A stretch of DNA of 64,000 bases from Helicobacter_B zhangjianzhongii (GTDB lineage: Bacteria > Campylobacterota > Campylobacteria > Campylobacterales > Helicobacteraceae): positions 124,001 to 188,000 of the forward strand of contig NZ_JANURN010000002.1 of NCBI RefSeq assembly GCF_030249855.1, given 5' to 3'. Below, piece after piece: positions 8,333 to 16,156 of this stretch. The number at the start of each line of letters is the position of its first letter. Position 1 is the first letter of the stretch. A program made the translations under genes and the position numbers. The notes beneath the pieces were generated by a model that was not told the origin of the DNA, did not search any database, and was given only the letters and a program-made list of their open reading frames with translations.

Positions 8333-8884
8333 ATGAAAAGATTCTTGCTTGTTGCAGTGCTTGTATTGAGTGCGTATGCTGATGACCCGGAGCTGCCAGA
8401 TTTTGTAGAATTTACCACACCTGTGTCGATACGAAGTGCGTTTTCTGGGGATATTGTGGGCTTTGGGAAAGATAGGAATTGGACTATACGGGATATTCCT
8501 TTGACAGAGGATATGAGTAAAAATGACCCTTTTAAGGATTTTGGGCTTGGTGCGGTGCAGTTTGTGCAGCTAGGCACACAAGATGTCTGCCTAGCATTAG
8601 GCGAAGATGGATTATTTACACGCAAAAATTGTAATGAAGATTTGGATTCTAAAAAATATGAGACACTCTATACCATTATCCCCACAACCACGCCCGCAGT
8701 GCAAATCCGCTCCTTTGTGCTGGATAAAAATGAGTGTATGACGGTGTTTAACAACCCTCAGCTCCCAAGGGGCAGGGGCATTGGAATCCGCCCTTGCGAT
8801 GTGGATAGCCTCTTTTCTGTGGATTTGGATAATCTCTTTTTGCTCAATCCCCCTATCCGTGATGCAAGGCTTATCAATCCTTAA
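8333..8884 (+). CDS. cdtC: cytolethal distending toxin subunit C
   Basis: CdtC is the second ricin-lectin-like subunit of the tripartite holotoxin. ATG 8333 is chosen because AAGGAG lies five bases upstream; the GTG at 8327 is inside that ribosome site. The 183-residue product has a signal peptide (MKRFLLVAVLVLSAYA) and a single beta-trefoil-like domain with the VQFVQLGTQDVCLAL and VLDKNECMTV segments typical of the family. It begins nine bases after cdtB and is probably translated from the same transcript. The next gene is convergent, only 13 bp away. Confidence 0.9.
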   Translation: MKRFLLVAVLVLSAYADDPELPDFVEFTTPVSIRSAFSGDIVGFGKDRNWTIRDIPLTEDMSKNDPFKDFGLGAVQFVQLGTQDVCLALGEDGLFTRKNCNEDLDSKKYETLYTIIPTTTPAVQIRSFVLDKNECMTVFNNPQLPRGRGIGIRPCDVDSLFSVDLDNLFLLNPPIRDARLINP

Positions 8885-8897
8885 TCTTGCTCCTTGC

Positions 8898-9314
8898 CTA
8901 GAGTCTTTTATTGCGCAAGAGAATCTCTCTACAAACAATATTCCTAGAAAAGGGGCATTTAAACGAGGGCTGGATACTCAAATCACTTGGCTCTAGGGTG
9001 AAATTCACCCCCACGCCCGCTACTTCTGCGCGGAAGCGATTGCGCACAAAGCCTAGCCGACATTGTTTGGATTCTAGTGTGTGGGCTTCTATAAGTGCGC
9101 GCACTTGGGATTGCGTAGGCTTGCTGCCTAGCAGGCTGTGGCGCGTATAGAGAAAAGAGAGCTGCTCTTGTATCGTGCCTAGTGTGTGGGCTAGCTTGGT
9201 ATAGCAGGCTTTCTTGCTAAAATCTAGCTGCTTGATGAGCGTAGCACTTAGCACACCAAGCACGGCTATCACAAACACTAGCTCAATCATACTAAACGCC
9301 CTGCTTAAGCGCAT
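8898..9314 (-). CDS. type IV pilin-like / pseudopilin protein
   Basis: A 138-residue protein whose N-terminus (AFSMIELVFVIAVLGVL) is a prepilin signature: a short basic leader, Phe-Ser, then a hydrophobic helix with Glu at mature position 5. Such proteins are processed by prepilin peptidase and assemble in type II secretion or pilus-like machines, or act in DNA uptake. No globular domain is recognisable after residue 30; three cysteines are present. It is the last gene of a minus-strand run after the Dsb-like gene, with an 8-bp gap. A role in DNA uptake would be interesting beside the uptake-sequence-like motif of this genome, but nothing here proves it. Confidence 0.7.
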   Translation of the reverse strand: MRLSRAFSMIELVFVIAVLGVLSATLIKQLDFSKKACYTKLAHTLGTIQEQLSFLYTRHSLLGSKPTQSQVRALIEAHTLESKQCRLGFVRNRFRAEVAGVGVNFTLEPSDLSIQPSFKCPFSRNIVCREILLRNKRL

Positions 9315-9321
9315 AGTAGAT

Positions 9322-10083
9322 CTATTTAGCGGGGGTTTTTATGATATATGGCACGCCTTGCAAGCCTGCTTTTTGCAGCTCTAGCCCTATTGGAGTAAGT
9401 TTGGCAGTGATATCTCCTTGCTCTGTGGGCTTATCAAAGCGCACGCTACTTGGGTCAAAGTTTTTGTCAAACACCCTTTTTAGCACGGCGATTTGCTCAT
9501 TCTTGGCTTTGGCACTCTGGATAAGCTTGGTAAATGCCGCTGCTTTATCTATGGAGCTTTGCTTGAGAATGCCTACAATCATAAGCACGAGTGTAGAATC
9601 TTTGGCATATTCTTCAAGCTTTTCTATTTCATTTTTACAATAAGGGCAGTTGGGATCAAGCACCATATAAAGTGTGTTTTTGGCTGATTTGTTTGCGATA
9701 GTTATGGTGCTATTTGCGTGCTGTTTAAATACCTTTAGCACGCCATCATCGGTGATTTGCTTGTTGTGTAGGCTGACTTTTTGCAAAAGTGCTTCAAGCT
9801 TGGCATCAAACTTCTCATCTTTGGAAAAGACAAGGTTTGGCGATATGCCTAAGATGATTTTGCCACTATCGTGGGCGAGCAGAGGTATCCAGAATCTATC
9901 TTGCTCGACTATGGCAAATGTAAATCCCTGCAAGCCAGAATCCACTTTCTGCACGACTTGGGCAGAGAGTCCTTGTGCTTGTAAAGTGGATTCTAGCTGC
10001 TTAGAATCTAGCCCATAAGCTAAGCCTACAAGAAGCACACTATAAATACACACTCTAATACCGCGAATATATGGCATTATCAT
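9322..10083 (-). CDS. DsbC/DsbG-like periplasmic thiol:disulfide protein
   Basis: This 253-residue protein has an N-terminal hydrophobic export segment and a thioredoxin fold around residues 125-250 containing the active-site CPYC motif (DPNCPYCKNEIEKL) and a cis-Pro (GVPYI). That is the layout of DsbC/DsbG disulfide isomerases. It is probably exported and acts on cysteine-containing envelope proteins. The start ATG overlaps the ftsI stop (ATGA), so translation is probably coupled. Two GTGGATTCT-type motifs are translated in the N-terminal part (QLESTL, QKVDSG), the first diverging slightly. Confidence 0.8.
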   Translation of the reverse strand: MIMPYIRGIRVCIYSVLLVGLAYGLDSKQLESTLQAQGLSAQVVQKVDSGLQGFTFAIVEQDRFWIPLLAHDSGKIILGISPNLVFSKDEKFDAKLEALLQKVSLHNKQITDDGVLKVFKQHANSTITIANKSAKNTLYMVLDPNCPYCKNEIEKLEEYAKDSTLVLMIVGILKQSSIDKAAAFTKLIQSAKAKNEQIAVLKRVFDKNFDPSSVRFDKPTEQGDITAKLTPIGLELQKAGLQGVPYIIKTPAK

Positions 10084-11852
10084 TGTTTGTCCTTTTTGAT
10101 TGGTTTGAGATAGCCTTGGGCGATAAGCTCTTTGGCGATTTTTTGGAAAACAGGCGCAGAAGTTTGTGAGCCATAGTAGTGCTGCCCTGATGAGCCAAAG
10201 GTTACTACCCCTATGACATAGGCGTTTTCATCATCTTTGGCAAAGCCAAAAAATGAGCCATTATAAGTCTCGCCATAGCCACCAGATGACGCCACAACTC
10301 GTGCTGTGCCTGTCTTGCCCCCTACGATAATCTGCTCTACTTTAGCTGCTTTGCCCGTGCCAGATTCTACGACTTTGATTAGCACTTCTTGCATTTTTTG
10401 CGCGGTGGTGCTAGAGATAGCGTGCTTGGGAGATGGGAGATTGGGGACATAGATGGAGCTATCTTGGGCGATGAAGTGCTGTGTGATATGTGGGGTAACC
10501 AAATATCCACCATTGACAAATGCCCCATAAGAGCGCAAAAGCTGCATAAAAGTAACGCGCACGCGATAGCCATAAGACACCGATGCCTTTGCCGCGGAGG
10601 ACTCTTGGCTTAGCTCGCGCACAGATGGGATCACGCCATCTTTCTCATAAGGCAGATCAATCCCTGTAATCTGTGCTAGCCCAAATGCTTTTAACCCATC
10701 ATAAAATTCTCTCCCACTAAGTAGCATTGAGAGCTTGACCATTCCTACATTGCTAGAGCGCACAAGCACATCTTCTATCGTGGGATTTTTGGGCATTATG
10801 GAATCATCTTTGATGATATATCGCCCCACGCGGTAGTAGCCATCGTTTAGATCAATGGCACTTAGTGGATTGATAAGCTTCTTTTCTAAAAGTAGCGCAT
10901 AGACTAGTGGCTTAATGGTGCTGCCGGGCTCAAAGGACTCTATCGCGCGGATTTTTAGGCTTGTGTAGTCTTGCTTGCGTATGGATTTTGGATTGAAGCG
11001 ATTGGAAGTGGCTAGGGCTAGAATCTGCCCTGTTTTTGGATGTAGCACGCCAGCGATCACTTCATCAGAGTCAAACTCCCTAATGGCATCATCTACGATG
11101 GCTTCTACTTTTTGCTGGAATTTAAGCGGAATGCCTAGCACCACATCAAAGCCATCATAGCGTTTTTGCTGCAATGCCCCCTTGCTTTGAATGACATTAA
11201 ACCCTATATCGCGCCTGCCAGATACTTTGCCGTGGCTTACGGCTTTTAGGATTGGGTCTTGGGATTTTTCTATACCATCGACACCTTTGGGGATTGTTAG
11301 CCCAGATTCCTGCTCCTTTCTTGTGTAGCCTACAATTGGCTCTAGTAAATCTGCATACGGATACTCCCTATCAACCCCACTTACCTCGATACTAAGCCCT
11401 ATTTTTTGCACGAGCTTGCCGCTATCATCTTCGTATTCTTGGAACACATCATAAGCGAGTAGCTTGGCATTTAGGGCTTTTAGATTAGCGGCGGTATTGG
11501 GGCTTATGGCATAGGAGAGAGTCGTGTAGTTTGTCTGGGCGAAAGCTTCTAGAATCTTAGATCTTGGTATATGGCTATATATCTCTAGAAGTTTGATAAA
11601 AAGCTCTTTTTTATCAGGGTCAATGGAGCGTGGGTTGAAGCTTAGTTTATAGAGCTTTTTGCTTCTTGCGAGTGAGTAATTATCCTGCGTATAGATAGTG
11701 CCACGCACTGCTATGTCAGCTTTGGTGATGATAAGGGTGGGCATTTTGCGAGGCAAAACTGCCTTGAAATACGCCACAGCTAGAAATACGATAAACCCCA
11801 CCAAAAGCAGCAGAAAAAAAACAAGAATCCTACGCGATTTTTCTAACTGCAT
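10080..11852 (-). CDS. ftsI: peptidoglycan D,D-transpeptidase FtsI (PBP3)
   Basis: A division-specific penicillin-binding protein that cross-links septal peptidoglycan. The 590-residue chain has an N-terminal transmembrane anchor (about residues 9-28), a dimerisation domain, and a transpeptidase domain. The three catalytic motifs are visible: SxxK (GSTIKPL, near residue 300), SxN (SSNVG) and KTG (GGKTGTA, about residue 510). ATG 11852 is preferred to a TTG two codons upstream; neither has a strong ribosome site. It follows fliE in the same direction, the order seen in H. pylori (HP1556-HP1559), and overlaps the dsb gene. Confidence 0.93.
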   Translation of the reverse strand: MQLEKSRRILVFFLLLLVGFIVFLAVAYFKAVLPRKMPTLIITKADIAVRGTIYTQDNYSLARSKKLYKLSFNPRSIDPDKKELFIKLLEIYSHIPRSKILEAFAQTNYTTLSYAISPNTAANLKALNAKLLAYDVFQEYEDDSGKLVQKIGLSIEVSGVDREYPYADLLEPIVGYTRKEQESGLTIPKGVDGIEKSQDPILKAVSHGKVSGRRDIGFNVIQSKGALQQKRYDGFDVVLGIPLKFQQKVEAIVDDAIREFDSDEVIAGVLHPKTGQILALATSNRFNPKSIRKQDYTSLKIRAIESFEPGSTIKPLVYALLLEKKLINPLSAIDLNDGYYRVGRYIIKDDSIMPKNPTIEDVLVRSSNVGMVKLSMLLSGREFYDGLKAFGLAQITGIDLPYEKDGVIPSVRELSQESSAAKASVSYGYRVRVTFMQLLRSYGAFVNGGYLVTPHITQHFIAQDSSIYVPNLPSPKHAISSTTAQKMQEVLIKVVESGTGKAAKVEQIIVGGKTGTARVVASSGGYGETYNGSFFGFAKDDENAYVIGVVTFGSSGQHYYGSQTSAPVFQKIAKELIAQGYLKPIKKDKQ

Positions 11853-11869
11853 ACACAAGAATCTAGAAT

Positions 11870-12184
11870 CTACACTTGTGTGCGTAAAATCTCTTTATAC
11901 GCGCTCAAAGCCTTATTGCGCACTTCTAGCATAAGTTTCATACTTGTCTCTGCTTTGCCAATAGCAATGGCTGCTTGATGAAGATCTTTAAGCTGACCGC
12001 TTGCCATATCAGCAAGAGCTTTGTCGGATGTTTCTTGGACTTGATTAAGCTCATCAATGGACTTTTTCAAAAGCTTTGAAAACTCCCCACTAGAAGCATC
12101 GCTACTCCCAGCGGTGCGAGATGATCCTGTAGAGCTTGTGATAGAGAGTGCTTGGTTTAAGCCAATCTTTTTAATCTCATCCAT
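11870..12184 (-). CDS. fliE: flagellar hook-basal body protein FliE
   Basis: FliE links the MS ring to the proximal rod. At 104 residues it has the family length and the typical C-terminal helical region (AETSMKLMLEVRNKALSAYKEILRTQV ending in the conserved VxxKxxxAYxEI pattern). A Ser-rich N-terminal segment is unremarkable. It lies between flgC and ftsI, as in H. pylori. Confidence 0.92.
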   Translation of the reverse strand: MDEIKKIGLNQALSITSSTGSSRTAGSSDASSGEFSKLLKKSIDELNQVQETSDKALADMASGQLKDLHQAAIAIGKAETSMKLMLEVRNKALSAYKEILRTQV

Positions 12185-12255
12185 TTGGTTTCTCCGTGTT
12201 ATTTATCAAATTATTATATCGGTTTTTTGTAATTTTACTATATACAACTATATCG

Positions 12256-12750
12256 CTATGCTTGCATCATTAAAATCGCATTGCCAGCCATAGTCTTAGC
12301 ACTTTGAAATGCCGCAACATTAGCTTGATATGCCCTTGTGGCTTCGATTAGATCAGCCATTTCTACCACAGGATTGATATTAGGATATGCGACATAGCCT
12401 TCAGAATTTGCATCTGGGTGGTTTGGCTCATATTTCATAATGGGTGCGCGATCATCACGCACGATTTTATCGATATACACGCCCATTATCGCGGGCTTTG
12501 GAGTCTTGCCTAAATCCCCTTCGTTGAGCGGATCTTCGTATTCTATGCCATTAGAGTTTTTCTCAAGCTTTTGGTTTAATGCCTTATTAAAATCAAATGC
12601 ACGGAATGAGAGCATTTGCCGCCTATAAGGTCCGCCCTCATCGGTGCGCGTGGTGTTGGCATTTGCGATATTAGCAGAGATGAGATTGGCGCGGATCCTT
12701 TGAGCCGATAGCCCATAGCCGCTAATGTCAAATGAGTTGAAAAAATTCAT
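12256..12750 (-). CDS. flgC: flagellar basal-body rod protein FlgC
   Basis: Proximal rod component. The 164-residue sequence begins with the rod/hook family N-terminal helix (FDISGYGLSAQRIRANLISANIANANT) and ends with the matching C-terminal helix (MADLIEATRAYQANVAAFQSAKTMAGNAILM). It contains PYRRQ and the VxDxxAPI...YEPNHPDANSEGYVAYPN motif typical of FlgC. It is 13 bp downstream of flgB and presumably in the same transcript. Confidence 0.95.
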   Translation of the reverse strand: MNFFNSFDISGYGLSAQRIRANLISANIANANTTRTDEGGPYRRQMLSFRAFDFNKALNQKLEKNSNGIEYEDPLNEGDLGKTPKPAIMGVYIDKIVRDDRAPIMKYEPNHPDANSEGYVAYPNINPVVEMADLIEATRAYQANVAAFQSAKTMAGNAILMMQA

Positions 12751-12763
12751 CGCTTATCCTTTG

Positions 12764-13210
12764 TTAAATGTTTTTGCCAGCTTCAATGGCGTAGTTTAAG
12801 ATGCCTTTGTGCTTTTTTAGCGCGGTGGTTAAGCCTTGATAGACAACAGAGTTTTTCCCAAGCTCTGTTGTCTCAATGTCCAAATCCACACTATTGCCAT
12901 CATTTCTTGCCAAATGCCCATCACGGAAAAACATATCGGGTCTATGGATATGGCGCGATGTGCGACTATCATCTAGGCTAAAATGCTTGGATTTTGTTTG
13001 TGCGATATGAAGAATGGGTGGCTTTTTGTTTTCAAGTATTTCTGCTTGCTCTAGGGCTAGCATTTGTGTAAATTCTATATCTCTTGGGCGATAAAAGGGG
13101 GTGTTTTGATTAGCGATATTGCCAGCTATCAAATCTTGTCGCAAAGAGCGAAAATCCAACGCCTTATATGTGAGAGAATAGACTTTAGCCTCAGCTGCAA
13201 AAGAAATCAT
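12764..13210 (-). CDS. flgB: flagellar basal-body rod protein FlgB
   Basis: Proximal rod component of 148 residues. The start at ATG 13210 is chosen because AAAGGAG precedes it and because an in-frame upstream ATG (13249) would lie at or before the predicted transcription start of the sigma54-type promoter at 13252-13268. The rod motif YKALDFRSLRQDLIAGNIANQNTP is at the N-terminus and the matching helix (GLTTALKKHKGILNYAIEA) at the C-terminus. First gene of the flgB-flgC-fliE unit. Confidence 0.93.
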   Translation of the reverse strand: MISFAAEAKVYSLTYKALDFRSLRQDLIAGNIANQNTPFYRPRDIEFTQMLALEQAEILENKKPPILHIAQTKSKHFSLDDSRTSRHIHRPDMFFRDGHLARNDGNSVDLDIETTELGKNSVVYQGLTTALKKHKGILNYAIEAGKNI

Positions 13211-13251
13211 CACAACTCCTTTATGACTCTTCATAAATATATTAAGCAATG

Positions 13252-13268
13252 AAGCAAATTTAATTCCA
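13252..13268 (-). promoter_or_regulatory. sigma54-type promoter upstream of flgB
   Basis: On the minus strand the sequence TGGAATTAAATTTGCTT has GG and GC doublets 12 bases apart, the -24/-12 arrangement of RpoN promoters. It predicts a transcript start around 13242, about 30 bases before the chosen flgB start. Flagellar rod genes are RpoN-controlled in H. pylori (established knowledge), which supports the reading. Confidence 0.65.
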
Positions 13269-13355
13269 TATTGAATGGGTTTGAAAGAGATTGGAGAAAA
13301 TTATGGCATTTGATCGCATTTATATGGTAGATGATAATTGTGGGGATAAAGCAGA

Positions 13356-13431
13356 TGGCGACCCTTGAAAGATTCGAACTTCCGTGACTGCCTAGAAAGG
13401 GCAGTATCCTTGACCGCTAGATGAAAGGGTC
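13356..13431 (-). tRNA. tRNA-Glu (anticodon TTC)
   Basis: A 76-nt gene with CCA encoded. The acceptor stem pairs GACCCTT with AAGGGTC, the anticodon loop is CTTTCTA with anticodon TTC, and the T arm is GGAAG-TTCGAAT-CTTTC (one G-T pair). It lies on the minus strand between the SPOR-protein gene and the flgB promoter. Its 5' end is only about 10 bases beyond a strong hairpin (13442-13472), which is unusual. Confidence 0.95.
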
Positions 13432-13441
13432 TTGTATAAAA

Positions 13442-13472
13442 AGCCTTTAGATTCTAGTAGAATCTAAAGGCT
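13442..13472 (-). terminator. strong hairpin with T-run downstream of the SPOR gene
   Basis: Perfect 15-bp stem: AGCCTTTAGATTCTA at 13442-13456 pairs with 13458-13472. On the minus strand it is followed by TTTTTAT, the form of a Rho-independent terminator for the SPOR gene ending at 13482. The stem top contains the GATTCTAG core that recurs in this genome. The tRNA-Glu gene starts right after it. Confidence 0.7.
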
Positions 13473-13481
13473 ATGCACATA

Positions 13482-14339
13482 CTATGGGATTTCGACAGGT
13501 GTTGGATTTTCTTTAAACATATTGGCTATTTCTTCGCGATTTGGGGCTTGCGCTCTGCTTTTGTATGGTCCTAAAAGATAGCGAGCATTTGGCTTGTTGT
13601 CTAAAACAATATGCTGGATTCTATAAGGGTATTTTTTAATGAGTGTCAAAAATTCTGCATTTGGCTCTTTCTCAAATGCGCCAACCTGCCAATAAAACCC
13701 TTGTGTAGGTGCAGATCCATTTGCCACTGCGGGGGCACTCGCGCTAGCAGGCTGGGCTTTGGGGCTAGATTCTGGCTTGGGCTTTGGAGCTTCTGGCTTA
13801 GGCGCAGGCTTTGGCGTGGTAATAGGCTTAGGAGCAGGGGCTTGTGGCTTTTGGACAGGTTTTGGCTTTTCTGCTGGCTTTGGAGCTTCTGGCTTAGGTG
13901 TGGTAGTGGGCTTAGGAGCGGGGCTAGGGCTAATTGTATCTTCGATATTGCTCAAGGCATTGTCAATATCGACAGCATTGCCTGCATTGGTATTGTCTTG
14001 AGAGATTGGATCTTGCTCAAAGCCCATATTCAAATCCTGTGGGATAGAGGGCATACCATAGGTATCTATGGAGCCAGGCGCACTACTATCTTGCCCAAAA
14101 TCTAAACTACCAAAATTACTACTAAACACATCATCGGCTGGTTTCATTGCATTTTGATCGACAATCTCGCTTGGAGTAGCTAGCGGCTCTTCTTTGGTGA
14201 TGAGAAATTTCCATACCAAAAACGCTACCACCGCGATAATCGCAATAGCCGCTATGACGACAAACACCGCTTTCTTGCCACTTGAAGATTGTTTATTGTT
14301 TCCTAGTAGAATCTCGCTTAATTCTTTCCTATCTTCCAT
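13482..14339 (-). CDS. SPOR-domain inner-membrane protein (FtsN/DedD-like)
   Basis: A 285-residue bitopic protein: cytoplasmic head (about 1-22), one transmembrane helix (about 23-44), a long Pro/Lys/Ala-rich periplasmic linker (about 130-205, repeated PKPxxxPKP), and a C-terminal domain starting at GFYWQVGAFEKE that matches a SPOR domain. SPOR domains bind denuded glycan at the septum, so a role in division or envelope maintenance is likely. AAGGAG precedes the start. A terminator-like hairpin follows. Upstream lies the DUF1882-glyA-lysS cluster, as in H. pylori. Confidence 0.82.
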   Translation of the reverse strand: MEDRKELSEILLGNNKQSSSGKKAVFVVIAAIAIIAVVAFLVWKFLITKEEPLATPSEIVDQNAMKPADDVFSSNFGSLDFGQDSSAPGSIDTYGMPSIPQDLNMGFEQDPISQDNTNAGNAVDIDNALSNIEDTISPSPAPKPTTTPKPEAPKPAEKPKPVQKPQAPAPKPITTPKPAPKPEAPKPKPESSPKAQPASASAPAVANGSAPTQGFYWQVGAFEKEPNAEFLTLIKKYPYRIQHIVLDNKPNARYLLGPYKSRAQAPNREEIANMFKENPTPVEIP

Positions 14340-14351
14340 ATATGCTCCTTC

Positions 14352-14894
14352 CTACATATGTCTAGCCCAAGAAGCCCCACGCTCTTTGGCATAGACTTCA
14401 TAAGGCACGATAAGTATATTAAAATCTCTTGGTAAATCAATATTCGGGAAAACGCGCCATTCAAGGGGCATTTTTTGTCCAAGTTTTAGTGAGAGTGTGC
14501 GTGCAAGCCGCTGCCCCTCGCTCAAATCTGTGTGTCCTTTGTGGATATACAAATGCAAATGCCCAGGGGTTTTTGTGTTATAAGCGGTAAAATTGATGAA
14601 CCCTTCATCGCGCAAGAGTAGCTGTGCTTTGTGGTAGAAGCGATCAGGATTCCTACCATTGTAGTCAAAAACGATATTTTCTACCTTATCACCGGGTAAA
14701 ATTAGGCTATGTGCCACAGTGATCTTGCGCGCGAAATGATCCCGTATAATCTGGCTTGTGAGCATACTATTGACGCGTTGGAATTTATCAAACAATAATC
14801 GCCCATTGTAATGCACCTTTTGCCCCAATCCATCAAGCTTCTTGAAGTAAAACGCGCTATGCATTTTGATGAGCTTCAATTCCATTTCTGTCAT
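14352..14894 (-). CDS. DUF1882 family protein (conserved in Campylobacterota)
   Basis: A 180-residue soluble protein with no signal peptide. Sequence and position next to glyA match the conserved H. pylori HP0184-type family (DUF1882), whose function is unknown to me. It contains His-rich stretches (TPGHLHLYIHKGHTDLSEGQRLARTLS), which suggest a metal- or nucleotide-binding site but prove nothing. It is translated in the same direction as glyA with a 9-bp gap and probably shares its transcript. Confidence 0.75.
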   Translation of the reverse strand: MTEMELKLIKMHSAFYFKKLDGLGQKVHYNGRLLFDKFQRVNSMLTSQIIRDHFARKITVAHSLILPGDKVENIVFDYNGRNPDRFYHKAQLLLRDEGFINFTAYNTKTPGHLHLYIHKGHTDLSEGQRLARTLSLKLGQKMPLEWRVFPNIDLPRDFNILIVPYEVYAKERGASWARHM

Positions 14895-14903
14895 ACTGCG
14901 TCC

Positions 14904-16154
14904 TTAAAAAATGGGCTTTTGATAGACCACAAACCCTCTATTTAGCTCCCTAATCTCAGCTTTAATGCGCTCTTGGAGTTTTGTATCAGTAATATTATCT
15001 AAAATATCAGCGATTTTGTGTGCTATCCACTCAAACTCTGCTTCTTTCATCCCCCTAGCCGTCAAGGCAGGAGAGCCTATGCGGATACCGCTTGTTACAA
15101 ATGGGCTTCTTTTTTCGCCCGGCACGGTGTTTTTATTGACCGTGATTCCAGCATTGCCTAGGGCGATGTCCGCATCTTTGCCGCTAAAATCTTTAGCCAA
15201 AAAGCTCATTAAAATAAGGTGATTATCACTTCCACCACTCACTAGATCATAGCCTCTATCGACAAGCACTTCTGCCATTTTGCTAATGTTTGCTTTGACT
15301 TGTTTGGCATACGATTTCCACTCGGGTTTTAGATTTTCTTTAAAGCCCACTGCCTTGCCTGCGATGATGTGCATAAGCGGTCCGCCTTGCAAGCCCGGAA
15401 AGACACTTTTGTTGATTTTGGTGGCGATTTCTTCGTCATTGGTTAGGATAAGCCCTCCTCTAGGACCGCGCAAAGTCTTGTGGGTAGTGGAGGTTACCAC
15501 ATCACAATGGGGGAAAGGATTGGGGTATTCGCCCGCGCAAACAAGTCCAGCGATATGGGCAATATCTGCCATCAAAATCGCCCCTACTTCATCAGCGATT
15601 TCTCTAAACTTGGCAAAATCTAGCTCTCTTGTATAGGCAGAAAATCCACATACCAAAATCTTTGGTTTGATGATATGCGCACTTTGGCGTAGCTTTTCAT
15701 AATCAATCCTGCCATCTAGCTCCACGCCATAAAAAAAGCTTTGATAGATCTGTCCTGTAATGCTCACTTTCGCGCCGTGTGTGAGATGCCCGCCGTGGCT
15801 TAGATCCATACCCAAAATCTTGTCATAAGGCTTGAGCAACGCACTATACACCGCGCCATTTGCTTGGCTACCAGAGTGTGGCTGCACATTGGCAAATTTG
15901 CAACCAAAGAGCTTTTTAGCCCGCTCAATAGCTATGGATTCTATCGCATCGACAAACTCGCAGCCTCCATAATATCGCTTATTTGGATAGCCCTCTGCGT
16001 ATTTGTTTGTCAGCACGCTGCCCATAGCCTCCATAACGGCTGGAAAAGTGTAGTTCTCACTAGCAATCATCTCTAAATGCTCATTTTGGCGCGTAAGCTC
16101 GGCATTGATGAGATTGTAAATCTCAGCATCAACTCGCTCTATTTCATATCCCAT
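14904..16154 (-). CDS. glyA: serine hydroxymethyltransferase
   Basis: A PLP enzyme that interconverts serine and glycine while charging tetrahydrofolate with a one-carbon unit. At 416 residues it has the family length. The PLP lysine motif VVTSTTHKTLRGPRGG is near residue 225 and the N-terminal ENYTFPAVMEAMGSVLTNKYAEGYPNKRYYGG block is intact. AAGGAG precedes the start. It follows lysS by only two bases, as in the H. pylori cluster HP0182-HP0183. Confidence 0.97.
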   Translation of the reverse strand: MGYEIERVDAEIYNLINAELTRQNEHLEMIASENYTFPAVMEAMGSVLTNKYAEGYPNKRYYGGCEFVDAIESIAIERAKKLFGCKFANVQPHSGSQANGAVYSALLKPYDKILGMDLSHGGHLTHGAKVSITGQIYQSFFYGVELDGRIDYEKLRQSAHIIKPKILVCGFSAYTRELDFAKFREIADEVGAILMADIAHIAGLVCAGEYPNPFPHCDVVTSTTHKTLRGPRGGLILTNDEEIATKINKSVFPGLQGGPLMHIIAGKAVGFKENLKPEWKSYAKQVKANISKMAEVLVDRGYDLVSGGSDNHLILMSFLAKDFSGKDADIALGNAGITVNKNTVPGEKRSPFVTSGIRIGSPALTARGMKEAEFEWIAHKIADILDNITDTKLQERIKAEIRELNRGFVVYQKPIF

Positions 16155-16156
16155 AT

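Noticed and set aside
13759..14105. Plus-strand Gly/Leu-rich open frames opposite the SPOR gene
   Set aside because: They mirror the Pro/Lys-rich linker of the SPOR protein on the minus strand.
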